A stretch of 64,000 bases of DNA from an uncultured Lachnospira sp. (lineage in GTDB: Bacteria; Bacillota; Clostridia; Lachnospirales; Lachnospiraceae). The position numbers were made by a program, and so were the translations under genes. The first letter of the stretch is position 1. Each line of letters starts with the position of its first letter. Shown one piece after another: positions 15,876 to 24,135 of this stretch. The DNA is taken from the NCBI GenBank assembly GCA_910589305.1, contig CAJUTV010000005.1, forward strand, positions 129,472 through 193,471, read 5' to 3'. The notes beneath the pieces are model-generated. The model saw nothing but the letters and a program-made list of their open reading frames with translations. It was not told the DNA's origin and did not search any database.

Positions 15876-16988
15876 ATGATGTTTGAAACACAAAATTTTG
15901 TTAAAATTGCAAAAAGAGAAAACAATAAAAAACGCAATTATCTTGTTGTAAATGCGTTACAGGGAAAACATATTCCTGTGAAACCATCAGAAGCATTTTC
16001 TATGTTTAAGGAATTAGCTTTAAAGATAAAAGAACGGTATCAAGATGAAAAATTGCTTTTCATTGGTTTTGCTGAAACAGCAACTGCCATAGGTGCTGCT
16101 GTGGCAAGTTATTGTGATACATGGTATATGCACACTACTAGAGAAACACTTGAAAATGTAAAATATATTTATTTTTCAGAACAGCATAGCCATGCAACAG
16201 AGCAAAAATTAGTTCAGGATGATATTGATAAGATAAAGGATACAATTGATAGAATTATATTTGTGGAAGATGAAGTGACAACAGGAAAAACCATTTTAAA
16301 TATTATAGATATTTTAAACAAGCTCTATCCACAGATAAAAAAATATGCGGTTGCTTCTTTGCTTAATGGCATGAATGATGAATCAATTGATGTATATAAG
16401 AAAAGAAAAATTGATTTAAATTATATTGTAAAGACCAATCATGAAAGTTATACACAAATTGCACAACAGTATGCAGGGGATGGTATGTATATAACGTTAG
16501 ACCAATTAAAGGCAGTTGGCAATATACAATATAAAATGATTTCTATCAATGGCTGTATAGATGCAAGGCGAATGGTTGAGATAAAACAATATAATGAAAC
16601 TATTAAAAAATTATTTGCAGATATCAAAAAAGAGATTTGTTTTGCTCAATATAAAAGTGTTTTAGTGCTTGGGACAGAAGAATTTATGTATCCATCGTTT
16701 GTTGTAGCAGAAAAAATAGAAAAGATGGCTTTAAAAGTACGTTTTCATGCAACGACTAGAAGTCCTATTGAAGTAAGCACGGAAGAAATGTATCCATTAC
16801 ATACACGTTATGAGTTGGAAAGTCTTTATGATAAAAAACGAAAGACATTTATTTATGACTTATATAAGTATGATTGTGTGATTGTTATTACAGATGCATC
16901 AAAGGCAAAGACACAAGGTCTTGATACCTTGTTAGCTGCATTGTCTGTGAGCGGAAATAAAGAAATTTATGTAGTACAATGGTTATAA
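15876..16988 (+). CDS. Ter-island phosphoribosyltransferase with C-terminal TRSP domain
   Basis: 370 residues. The N-terminal two thirds is a PRTase fold: LLFIGFAETATAIGAAVA forms the pyrophosphate-side loop and IIFVEDEVTTGKTILNII is the PRPP-binding signature (acidic pair then TTGKT). The C-terminal part (VLVLGTEEFMYPSFVVAEKI, then FHATTRSPIEVSTEE) is the TRSP domain found joined to it. This pairing is known from bacterial Ter (tellurite/stress) gene neighbourhoods, where it was proposed to help make a nucleoside-like metabolite; that role is a published prediction, not proven. The next gene is the other PRTase of the same module. Confidence 0.85.
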   Translation: MMFETQNFVKIAKRENNKKRNYLVVNALQGKHIPVKPSEAFSMFKELALKIKERYQDEKLLFIGFAETATAIGAAVASYCDTWYMHTTRETLENVKYIYFSEQHSHATEQKLVQDDIDKIKDTIDRIIFVEDEVTTGKTILNIIDILNKLYPQIKKYAVASLLNGMNDESIDVYKKRKIDLNYIVKTNHESYTQIAQQYAGDGMYITLDQLKAVGNIQYKMISINGCIDARRMVEIKQYNETIKKLFADIKKEICFAQYKSVLVLGTEEFMYPSFVVAEKIEKMALKVRFHATTRSPIEVSTEEMYPLHTRYELESLYDKKRKTFIYDLYKYDCVIVITDASKAKTQGLDTLLAALSVSGNKEIYVVQWL

Positions 16989-17073
16989 CATTCATATTTG
17001 TTATTATTTTATTATGCGCAAAAAATAAAACACAAATATAATGAAAAATAATTAGAAAGGCATAGAAACAAAG

Positions 17074-18123
17074 ATGAGAAGTTCCTACAGCATAGAAGAT
17101 GTGCAGTTATTATTAAAAGATATTACAGGGCAAGTAGTTCCTTTGCCTACAAATGAGCGTGAACGATTGATACAATCTGGACATCATTATTGTGAGATGC
17201 TTCCAATAGAATATGTACCAACAAAAGAGTATATGAATGTATATCAAGAAGCACTTGAAAATTATGCAAAAGCAACAGCGAATGCAATAGGTTGTCTGTC
17301 GGATAAAATTATTAAAAAAAAGGGCAATACTATTGTTTTAGTGTCATTGGCAAGAGCTGGAATACCTATAGGAATATTGATAAAACGATATTTAAAGTTT
17401 AAATTTAAATTGGATATTCCTCATTACTCCATTTCAATTATACGCGGCAAAGGAATTGATGATAATGCAATGAGGTATCTTTTGAAACAGTATCACCCAC
17501 AGCAATTATTATTTGTTGATGGGTGGATAGGAAAAGGTGCTATTTTTAATGAATTAAAAAATGCTATCAAAGGATATAGTCAAGTATCATCCGATATAGC
17601 AGTTGTTGCAGACCCTGCTAATATAACAGGGCTGTGCGGTACACATGAGGATATTTTAATTCCAAGTTCTTGTTTAAATTGTACGATATCCGGACTTATA
17701 AGCAGAACATTTTTAAGAGATGATATCATTGGCGCAGACGATTTTCATGGTGCAGTTTATTATGAACATTTAGAAAATGCAGATTTATCTTATCAATTTA
17801 TAAAGGAGATTGAAAATAAATTTTCGCTTGTAAATGAGGAATCAACTATTTGCAAAAAGGGTTATGGGATAGATGAAGTCAAAGAATTGGCACAAAAATA
17901 TAAAGTGACAGATATCCATTTGATAAAACCTGGAATTGGCGAGACAACACGTGTTTTGCTTAGAAGGGTGCCTAAAATAGTATTAATAGATGAAAAATAT
18001 AGAGAGAATAAAGAGTTAAAGCCTATTGTTCGTTTAGCTAAGGAAAAAGAAGTCCCTATAGAATATTGTAATTTAAATCATTATAAATGTTGTGGAATTA
18101 TTAAAAATCTTACAGAGATATAA
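17074..18123 (+). CDS. StiP-like phosphoribosyltransferase with PELOTA-type RNA-binding tail
   Basis: 349 residues. The N-terminal part (IVLVSLARAGIPIGILIKRY; IPHYSISIIRGKGIDDNA; LLFVDGWIGKGAIFNELK) matches the PRTase_1/StiP family, in which the PRPP loop reads VDGWxGKG. Residues from about 265 (YGIDEVKELAQKYKVTDIHL to the end) form a PELOTA-like RNA-binding domain. Some relatives are annotated as cysteine protease StiP; the sequence here argues for a transferase fold. It lies 85 bases after the first PRTase and AAAGGCA precedes its ATG, so the pair is probably one unit of the Ter biosynthetic module. Confidence 0.85.
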   Translation: MRSSYSIEDVQLLLKDITGQVVPLPTNERERLIQSGHHYCEMLPIEYVPTKEYMNVYQEALENYAKATANAIGCLSDKIIKKKGNTIVLVSLARAGIPIGILIKRYLKFKFKLDIPHYSISIIRGKGIDDNAMRYLLKQYHPQQLLFVDGWIGKGAIFNELKNAIKGYSQVSSDIAVVADPANITGLCGTHEDILIPSSCLNCTISGLISRTFLRDDIIGADDFHGAVYYEHLENADLSYQFIKEIENKFSLVNEESTICKKGYGIDEVKELAQKYKVTDIHLIKPGIGETTRVLLRRVPKIVLIDEKYRENKELKPIVRLAKEKEVPIEYCNLNHYKCCGIIKNLTEI

Positions 18124-18192
18124 AATGGGATAGTTTAATGTTTTATAAAATTTTTAAAAATGTAAAATATATATTATAATTAAAATGTAAAT

Positions 18193-18224
18193 TATAAGTG
18201 ACTTTACTGAGAGGCTATGTTATA
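18193..18224 (+). promoter_or_regulatory. Promoter of the coiled-coil gene
   Basis: GTGACT near 18197, a 17-base spacer and TATAAT at 18219-18224 inside GGCTATGTTATAATAGCC, which is itself a perfect 6-pair hairpin. Between here and the gene another perfect hairpin (CAATATTATAT / ATATAATATTG, about 18285-18313) lies just before the ribosome site. Confidence 0.55.
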
Positions 18225-18345
18225 ATAGCCACAGCAAAATGATAATATGAAAGTTTGTGATGCAAACAAAACTTATTTTCACCTTGCAATATTATATTGA
18301 AAAAATATAATATTGGGGCGATACAAAAAGTATAGGAGGCTAAAT

Positions 18346-18909
18346 ATGGATATGTTTGAAAAGGCTGCCAAAGCAGCAAAAGAAGTTGGGGACAATGTGA
18401 TTCATTCGGCTAAAAATTTGGGAGAATCTCTATATAACCTTACAAAAGAACAAAGTGAACTTGCAAGTTTAAATATTCAAAAATCTGTAGTTGAAAAAAA
18501 ACTTGAATCTTCCTATGCTGAAATAGGAAAGCGATATGTTGAATATGTTGAAAAATGCGATGGTGGAGATGTTTTTGATGTTTCTGATGTATTGGAAAAC
18601 ATTGAGCCTGAATTAGAAAAATTGGCAGATATAAAATTACAGATTGATAAAAAAGAGACAACTATTCGAGAAGAAAATGAGCAGAAAGCAAAAAAGAAGG
18701 CTGAAGATGAATTTAATGCAGTCAAGCAAAAATTAGACAAGGCATTTGCGCTTGATATTTTGACAGCACAAGAATATAATGACAAATTGGAAGCTGCTCA
18801 AAAGCGATTGGATAATTATGATTTGCTTAAAAAAGTTGAAATGCAGTTGAGCATGGGGATTATTTCAAAAGCTGAATATGATGAGAAAGTTAAAAAAATA
18901 TTGGAATAA
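18346..18909 (+). CDS. Coiled-coil protein of unknown function
   Basis: 187 residues, soluble. A short amphipathic N-terminus (MFEKAAKAAKEVGDNVIHSA) leads into long Lys/Glu-rich coiled-coil segments at about 45-65, 90-140 and 145-170. The C-terminal LSMGIISKAEYDEKVKKIL resembles the SHOCT oligomerisation motif, and LDILTAQEYNDKLEAA is a second copy of the same kind of element. I do not recognise a family. The ATG at 18346 follows AGGAGG; the frame extends upstream without another good start. It sits in the Ter island with its own promoter and terminator. Confidence 0.7.
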   Translation: MDMFEKAAKAAKEVGDNVIHSAKNLGESLYNLTKEQSELASLNIQKSVVEKKLESSYAEIGKRYVEYVEKCDGGDVFDVSDVLENIEPELEKLADIKLQIDKKETTIREENEQKAKKKAEDEFNAVKQKLDKAFALDILTAQEYNDKLEAAQKRLDNYDLLKKVEMQLSMGIISKAEYDEKVKKILE

Positions 18910-18941
18910 TTACTTAAAATATAAGATATAAAAAATAAAAG

Positions 18942-18983
18942 ACAGATATGCGTTATGAAAGATTTAGCGTGTATCTGTTTTTT
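18942..18983 (+). terminator. Terminator after the coiled-coil gene
   Basis: ACAGATATGCG / CGTGTATCTGT stem (two G-U pairs) followed by TTTTTTAT. Confidence 0.75.
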
Positions 18984-19031
18984 ATAGCTATTTGAAAAAA
19001 TTATATACATTTATAAGTAAAACATTTACTA

Positions 19032-19060
19032 TTGACGAAAATATAGTGATATGATATGCT
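19032..19060 (+). promoter_or_regulatory. Sigma-A-type promoter
   Basis: TTGACG at 19032, 17-base spacer, TATGCT at 19055. It drives the small genes that follow, the first of which appears to lack its start. Confidence 0.6.
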
Positions 19061-19071
19061 AAAAATAATAA

Positions 19072-19404
19072 AAGGGTAACGAATTTAGTATAATAATTGG
19101 AGATGGGTATTCTGTACGTATTTATTCTATTGCACAAGTAAGTTATTCTTATGATGAAGGTGTGACAGGTTGGATTACAGAAGTTAATACATCTAGCGGT
19201 GCAGGAAGCAATGATATTCGTATAGATGAATTTCATGCAGTAGATTGTTCAGATTATGGAAGTGCAATATATTGTGAAGTCTATTATTTATATTGTTTTA
19301 CATTTTGGGAAGATTATGTAGGATATGTAGAAATTTATTATTCATGTGATGAGTGGGGGAATTTAAGTAGTTGGATTAAATATAACCCAATAAATAGTAA
19401 TTAA
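19072..19404 (+). pseudogene. Start-less fragment of a putative secreted protein
   Basis: The frame is open from about 19072 and the translation is coherent from its beginning (NEFSIIIGDGYSVRIYSIAQ), yet no usable start precedes it; the first in-frame GTG is at 19162. The sequence is rich in Tyr, Ser, Asp and Cys (for example YCEVYYLYCFTFWEDYVGYV) and looks like a β-rich extracellular domain. It is probably the C-terminal part of a gene that lost its signal peptide, or the product of a frameshift near the MGILYVFILLHK reading at 19104. Not recognised. Confidence 0.4.
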
Positions 19405-19432
19405 TAGATTTTGATGAAAGTAGGTGAGTAAT

Positions 19433-19954
19433 ATGACTAAAAGAAAAATAAAAGTAGTAGGAATAGCTAGTGTTGTATTTGTATTATTACTTGTTGGCGG
19501 AACGAGTGCAGTAATTGCCAGCACCAATCAAGCAAAAAATCAAAATAAAAAAATGGTTGATATATGGTTAGAAGAACCTAAATATTATGTAATAGAAGGT
19601 GAGGTTGATACATCAGCATTTGTTTTGGAAAATGAAAACAAGACATTTACTGAAAAACAAAAAGAGCAATTATATAATATAATTTGTAATTGGTATACAG
19701 AACAATTTGAGCAGTCAAAAGGATTGAAGTTAGAAAGTTTTGAGAATATATCAACATCAAAATTTGAAACAGAATTAGTTGAGTGTGATGGGAAAGAAAT
19801 GATTTTAGTTACATTTACAACGCCGCAGATGGAGAAGCGTATAGATTTGTTTAAAGGTGATACAATCCAAACGCTTATTTATAATGAAAATAATGAATAT
19901 AAAATTTATAAAGCATGGTATAAGGGAGCATATAAATATACAAGAGTAAATTAA
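19433..19954 (+). CDS. Putative membrane-anchored extracellular protein
   Basis: 173 residues. A basic start (TKRKIKV) and one membrane helix or uncleaved signal (about 8-30, VVGIASVVFVLLLVGGTSAV) precede an extracellular domain with alternating charged and aromatic strands. No Cys lipobox. ATG 19433 has AGGTGA upstream; the in-frame GTG at 19424 lies inside that site. Function unknown; it follows the start-less fragment and may once have formed a pair with it. Confidence 0.6.
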   Translation: MTKRKIKVVGIASVVFVLLLVGGTSAVIASTNQAKNQNKKMVDIWLEEPKYYVIEGEVDTSAFVLENENKTFTEKQKEQLYNIICNWYTEQFEQSKGLKLESFENISTSKFETELVECDGKEMILVTFTTPQMEKRIDLFKGDTIQTLIYNENNEYKIYKAWYKGAYKYTRVN

Positions 19955-19984
19955 ATAAACAATAAAATATAGATTGAATAGTTC

Positions 19985-20029
19985 AAAATCTTCATGCCAT
20001 TATTTTATTTATGGTATGAAGATTTTTTT
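19985..20029 (+). terminator. Terminator
   Basis: AAATCTTCATGCCAT / ATGGTATGAAGATTT stem with a TATTTTATTT-type loop, followed by TTTTT. Confidence 0.85.
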
Positions 20030-20336
20030 ATCAATAATAGATAATATTTTTTGTAAATTTATAAAAAATATATAAATTTATAAAAAATAAGTGAAAAAGC
20101 TAGAAAAAAACTATTAAATTTGATATAATAACATAGGATATATATCAGTGTGTTGCCCAGATATATATCTTTTATTGACATAAAGATGTGTAAAATGCGA
20201 CCTCTATTATTGTTGTGTTAAAAATAATAAGATATAGGGGTTATAGAGTCCTAATTTAACTTTGGGTTCCCAATGAATATCATAAAATAAATATGAAATA
20301 TAATCAGAGAAAATAAAATATTGGAGGTGAAATCAA
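20030..20336 (+). promoter_or_regulatory. Long structured leader of a broken small gene
   Basis: About 300 bases without a gene. A -10-like TATAAT is at about 20125. GATATATATC occurs twice around an AGTGTGTTGCCCA loop (20137-20170) and forms a perfect hairpin; CCTCTATTATT and AATAAGATATAGGGG form another. The loop sequence resembles the first hairpin loop of the four-copy leader family. The stretch ends in a very strong GGAGGTGA ribosome site. I looked for a c-di-GMP riboswitch and found none of its conserved bases. Confidence 0.4.
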
Positions 20337-20531
20337 ATGAATAAATAGTAAAACTTTGTGTTATATATTTATAGTGATTGCAGTTTTTTTATCTAATGTT
20401 GTGTCATTGTGGCATATAATTGCTGTGCTGTGTAATAAGGTAGCAGTTATGCTGACTGAGTTGTTTCGGTTGACTTTTTGTATATCATTCTATTTGCAGT
20501 TGAAATTGCAATGTGCGTCATTTTAGCATGA
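20337..20531 (+). pseudogene. Frameshifted gene for a small two-helix membrane protein
   Basis: GGAGGTGA and ATG at 20337 would give only MNK before a stop. In the next frame the sequence reads a hydrophobic helix (KTLCYIFIVIAVFLSNVVSL) and later, after a second frame change, another (VDFLYIILFAVEIAMCVILA) ending at 20531. Two single-base changes would restore a protein of about 64 residues with two membrane helices. This looks like a decayed small membrane peptide, perhaps toxin-like; not recognised. Confidence 0.4.
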
Positions 20532-20683
20532 ATTTTTCATAAAAGAAAAGATAAATTAAAATGTTGTTAATAAAACCTTACATTAATATAAATATACATT
20601 CAAAAATGGGTTTAAAACCATTAGAAACACAAAAATGAATTAGGATATTTTATTGTTAGGGCGACGCAGAAATGAGGATTTAT

Positions 20684-22711
20684 ATGCAAAACGAAAAAAA
20701 CAAAAGTCTATTGAAAAAAACAAAAGCAGGTAAAAATAATGATGAGTTTATAAGTATTGAAAAAAAGATTTCCAAGCGGTTTGCATTGACTGTTATGTTT
20801 TGCTGCATTATTTTAGGTGTGATTACAGCAGCATTAAGCTGGGTTTCATCTGTAAGTGCAGTATCAGAAACAATTAATAATACTTCCGATGTAGCGGCTG
20901 ATTACGTGGCAGCCTCACTTGAAAAATATAAGGCAATTGCTTATGAGACAGGAAGTATTGCACGTCTTGCAGACACTGAAAAGTCGGTAGCCGAGAAAGC
21001 ATCGATTTTAAATGAAAAAGTTAAGGAACATAGTTTTGAAAAAGGATTTCTTCTTAACAGCAGTGGTATTGACATTATTTCTGAAGCAAACTATTCAGAC
21101 AGTTATTGTTTTAAAGAGGCAATGAAAGGAAATACATATGTTTCAACGCCTGCATACAGTGAAATCACAAAATCGGTATCGTATGCAGTTTCTGCTCCTT
21201 TATGGAAAGATGGGATTCCTGGTTCAACTCCAGTTGGAGCCGTTCTTTATATTCCAAATGGTGAATCTTTAAATGATATTATGCGTTCAATTAAGGTTGG
21301 AGAAGGTGGTACAGCATTTATGCTTGATGCCAATGGAATAACAATTGCAGATATTGATTCATCTCTTGTTGGTGTAGAGGATAGTGTAGCACTTGGTGAT
21401 ACCAATCCAAAGCTAAAAAAATACAGTGCGATTTGTAAAAGGATGATTACAGGAGAAGCAGGAGTAGGCACATATTCATATGGCGGTGTGACAAAAGTTG
21501 TGGCGTATTCACCAATTCCAGGTATAAATGGATGGAGCATTGGTGTTGCAGCTGTCCGAAATGAATTTTTGGGTATGTTCTATTTGTCTATGGTTATTAC
21601 AGTCTTTTTTGTAATTATATTTACTATATTAGGCATTAGAAGTGGTGTTCGTCTTGGGAAAAATGTTATAAAGCCAATTATGGTGGTGGTAGAGCGTTTA
21701 AAGCTATTAGCACAAGGAGACCTTCATTCAGAAGCACCTGTGCCAGAGGAAAATGATGAGACAGCAACGTTAATGAACAGTCTTGCAAGCACGATTCAAG
21801 ATTTAAAAATCATTATTTCAAATATTGATAATAATTTATCAGAATTGTCAAATGGTAATTTCTTAATTCAAGTTGATGATGACTTTAAAGGAGATTTTGC
21901 TGAGATTAGTCAATCCTTTAGAGGAATTATTAAATCATTAAGTGCTGCAATGAGAGATATTAATAGTAATGCAGAGAGTGTACAAAACGGGGCGATAGAT
22001 TTATCGGAAGCATCACAAGTCCTTGCGGAAGGTGCTACAGACCAAGCAAGTGCAGTTGAAGAGTTGACGGCAACAATTACAGAGATTTCAGACAAAATAG
22101 CTGTCAATGCAAAAAATGCAGAAAAAACAAGCATTATTGTTGCAGATATGAATAATCAGATTACTGAGAGCAATGAACAGATGCAAAAAAATATAGATGC
22201 TATGAATAAAATCAGAGAAGCTTCTGATAAGATTGCAGAAATTATTAAGAGTATTGAAGAGATTGCAGACCAGACATCACTTCTTGCATTGAATGCTTCT
22301 ATTGAGGCAGCAAGAGCAGGAGAAAATGGAAAAGGTTTTGCCGTTGTTGCTACACAAGTTGGCATACTTGCGGAACAAAGTGCAGATGCAGCAAAAAATA
22401 CAAAGAATTTAATACAAAATGCAATTATGGCAGTGGAAGAAGGAATACAACTTACAAATTCTACCGCACAATCGTTGCTTGCAGTTGTAGATAATGCAAA
22501 AATAGTAAATGAGTCTATGGCAGAAATTGCAAAGGCTTCTGATAATCAGGCTGTAGCTGCATCACAGATTACAGAAGGCATTAATCAAATTGCAGAGGTA
22601 GTAGAGTCTAATTCAGCTACTTCACAAGAGAGTGCTGCTGCATCTGAAGAATTGTCAAGTCAGGCAGATATGCTTAAAGATTTGGTTGAAAGATTTCAAT
22701 ATGAAAGTTGA
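20684..22711 (+). CDS. Methyl-accepting chemotaxis protein with extracellular Cache domain
   Basis: 675 residues. A cytoplasmic Lys-rich start, membrane helix 1 (about 35-58), a Cache-type sensor (about 60-290), helix 2 (about 295-320), a HAMP linker (about 322-375) and the methyl-accepting signalling domain with the tip sequence EEIADQTSLLALNASIEAAR and AGENGKGFAVVATQV. It should bind a small extracellular ligand and control CheA. The ATG at 20684 is preceded by AATGAGGA; the ATG at 20672 is part of that site. GACGCAGAAATGAGGATT matches the 3' box of the repeated leader family, the only part of that element present here. Confidence 0.93.
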   Translation: MQNEKNKSLLKKTKAGKNNDEFISIEKKISKRFALTVMFCCIILGVITAALSWVSSVSAVSETINNTSDVAADYVAASLEKYKAIAYETGSIARLADTEKSVAEKASILNEKVKEHSFEKGFLLNSSGIDIISEANYSDSYCFKEAMKGNTYVSTPAYSEITKSVSYAVSAPLWKDGIPGSTPVGAVLYIPNGESLNDIMRSIKVGEGGTAFMLDANGITIADIDSSLVGVEDSVALGDTNPKLKKYSAICKRMITGEAGVGTYSYGGVTKVVAYSPIPGINGWSIGVAAVRNEFLGMFYLSMVITVFFVIIFTILGIRSGVRLGKNVIKPIMVVVERLKLLAQGDLHSEAPVPEENDETATLMNSLASTIQDLKIIISNIDNNLSELSNGNFLIQVDDDFKGDFAEISQSFRGIIKSLSAAMRDINSNAESVQNGAIDLSEASQVLAEGATDQASAVEELTATITEISDKIAVNAKNAEKTSIIVADMNNQITESNEQMQKNIDAMNKIREASDKIAEIIKSIEEIADQTSLLALNASIEAARAGENGKGFAVVATQVGILAEQSADAAKNTKNLIQNAIMAVEEGIQLTNSTAQSLLAVVDNAKIVNESMAEIAKASDNQAVAASQITEGINQIAEVVESNSATSQESAAASEELSSQADMLKDLVERFQYES

Positions 22712-22802
22712 TTTATTGATAAAAAGATAATAAAATTCAATAGGCAAAATATAAAAAAATAAATTCAATATAATAAATAATTTTTTGATAGAATTATAAT
22801 AT

Positions 22803-22896
22803 AAAGGGCTATAATAAAATTTTTTAATAAAATATCAATGTAAAAATAGATGTTTATATTTTATTAAATGCGTTATTTTATTAGCCCTTTTTATTT
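22803..22896. terminator. Bidirectional terminator between the MCP and the CitE-like gene
   Basis: AAGGGCTA plus an A/T arm pairs with TTATTTTATTAGCCCTT across an internal second hairpin (AATAAAATAT / ATATTTTATT); TTTTATTTT follows. The position between convergent genes and the A/T-rich flanks on both sides suit both directions. Confidence 0.7.
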
Positions 22897-22950
22897 TGTA
22901 GAAAATGGTATTATTCAATTATAGCAAATTCAATGTTTTAAAAATAAATT

Positions 22951-23925
22951 TTAGCATTCATCATTTATTGTAATTCCATAATGTTCAGCTATCAGCATTA
23001 TTTTTTTTGCCCAATTTGCATGAGTTTTATATTCATTCATACGTACTTTTTGAGGGTCTGATGAAACGAGTGTTTTAGAAGTACTATCCCAATTTAATAT
23101 TGCTTTTGCAGATTTATAGTCCGTAATATGTACAGCATATGCTGAATTTACTACAGGGATTTGTTTTGGATGAATAACCGTTTTTCCAATAAATCCACAT
23201 AACTTGTCCTGCATAATTTCTTCTCGTAACCCTTCTTCCCAGTAAGCACCGTCAAAATATTCCCAAACAGCACCAGAAATCACATAATCCCGACCATAAA
23301 TGGTATTAATATCAGAAAAAATGCTTGCAATAGGTTTTATTTGATGTATTGATTCGTCTGCATGTCTTCTATAGCCAAAAACGTGACATAAATCATTGCC
23401 GCCGACACGAATATTAAGAATCCATTTTTCAATGGCATCAATTTTTTCTTTTAGCGTATATAAAATGTCGTATCTCGTTCTTAAATCAATAATAGAAGAA
23501 CTTTCATAGATAGGCATCATATAAACGGGCTGTTTTGAAGTTGAATTAATTTCACATAAATTATGAATATAGGCATCGGCATTGTCCAATGCAAATTTAG
23601 GTACAATAAAACCACAAATTAAAGACATTAATTCTCCTAAATGATGATATAAGCGCAGCATTTGTTCTGGATTTCGTATCCGAATAAATATTTTTGGAAG
23701 ATAAAATTCTTGTTTTTCACTTGCATTCCATATGTTTAAAAGACTGTGATAACATATTTGTTCGGCTTGAAGCACTAGATGGTCAGGAATAGTATCTTCT
23801 AAACAAAGAGCTAGTGAAAAAGGTTTTACAAATTTATTATGAATAATGGAATCACATATGGTTTCATTGTTTGCAGGGCAGTATAAAAGAGCGCCAACAC
23901 TGTAATAAAGTGCAGAATCTTTCAT
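22951..23925 (-). CDS. CitE/HpcH-like C-C bond lyase of the Ter island
   Basis: 324 residues with a TIM-barrel layout of the HpcH/HpaI-CitE superfamily: ALLYCPANNET at the start, ALCLEDTIPD (acidic metal site), IFIRIRNPEQ (substrate Arg), FIVPKF, MPIYES, NIRVGGNDLCHVFG and a C-terminal GFIGKTVIHPKQIPVVNSAY typical of CitE. Proteins of this kind recur with TerD, the two PRTases and a HAD phosphatase in Ter neighbourhoods and were proposed to serve the same small-molecule pathway. It is transcribed opposite to the rest of the island. AGAAAGGAAAA lies before its ATG. Confidence 0.85.
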   Translation of the reverse strand: MKDSALYYSVGALLYCPANNETICDSIIHNKFVKPFSLALCLEDTIPDHLVLQAEQICYHSLLNIWNASEKQEFYLPKIFIRIRNPEQMLRLYHHLGELMSLICGFIVPKFALDNADAYIHNLCEINSTSKQPVYMMPIYESSSIIDLRTRYDILYTLKEKIDAIEKWILNIRVGGNDLCHVFGYRRHADESIHQIKPIASIFSDINTIYGRDYVISGAVWEYFDGAYWEEGLREEIMQDKLCGFIGKTVIHPKQIPVVNSAYAVHITDYKSAKAILNWDSTSKTLVSSDPQKVRMNEYKTHANWAKKIMLIAEHYGITINDEC

Positions 23926-24135
23926 AAAGTGTTTTCCTTTCTGAGTTTTAGATATAGAGGTGATTATAACATAAAAGTAAAAAGAAACATAGAAAAAAAG
24001 GTTGTTCTATGATAAAATTTAATGAAATAGGAATTTTGTTTGCTGAATCATTATCAGCATTTCTTAATGCAGAGTGCTTTAGGATAGGAAATATAAAATA
24101 GATATATATAAATATAATGAAATGTGGAGGCGAAA

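Noticed and set aside
20160..20300. Possible c-di-GMP or other known riboswitch ahead of the chemoreceptor
   Set aside because: Hairpins are present, but none of the conserved bases of c-di-GMP-I/II or other aptamers I know could be found; the region leads into a broken small gene, not into the MCP.
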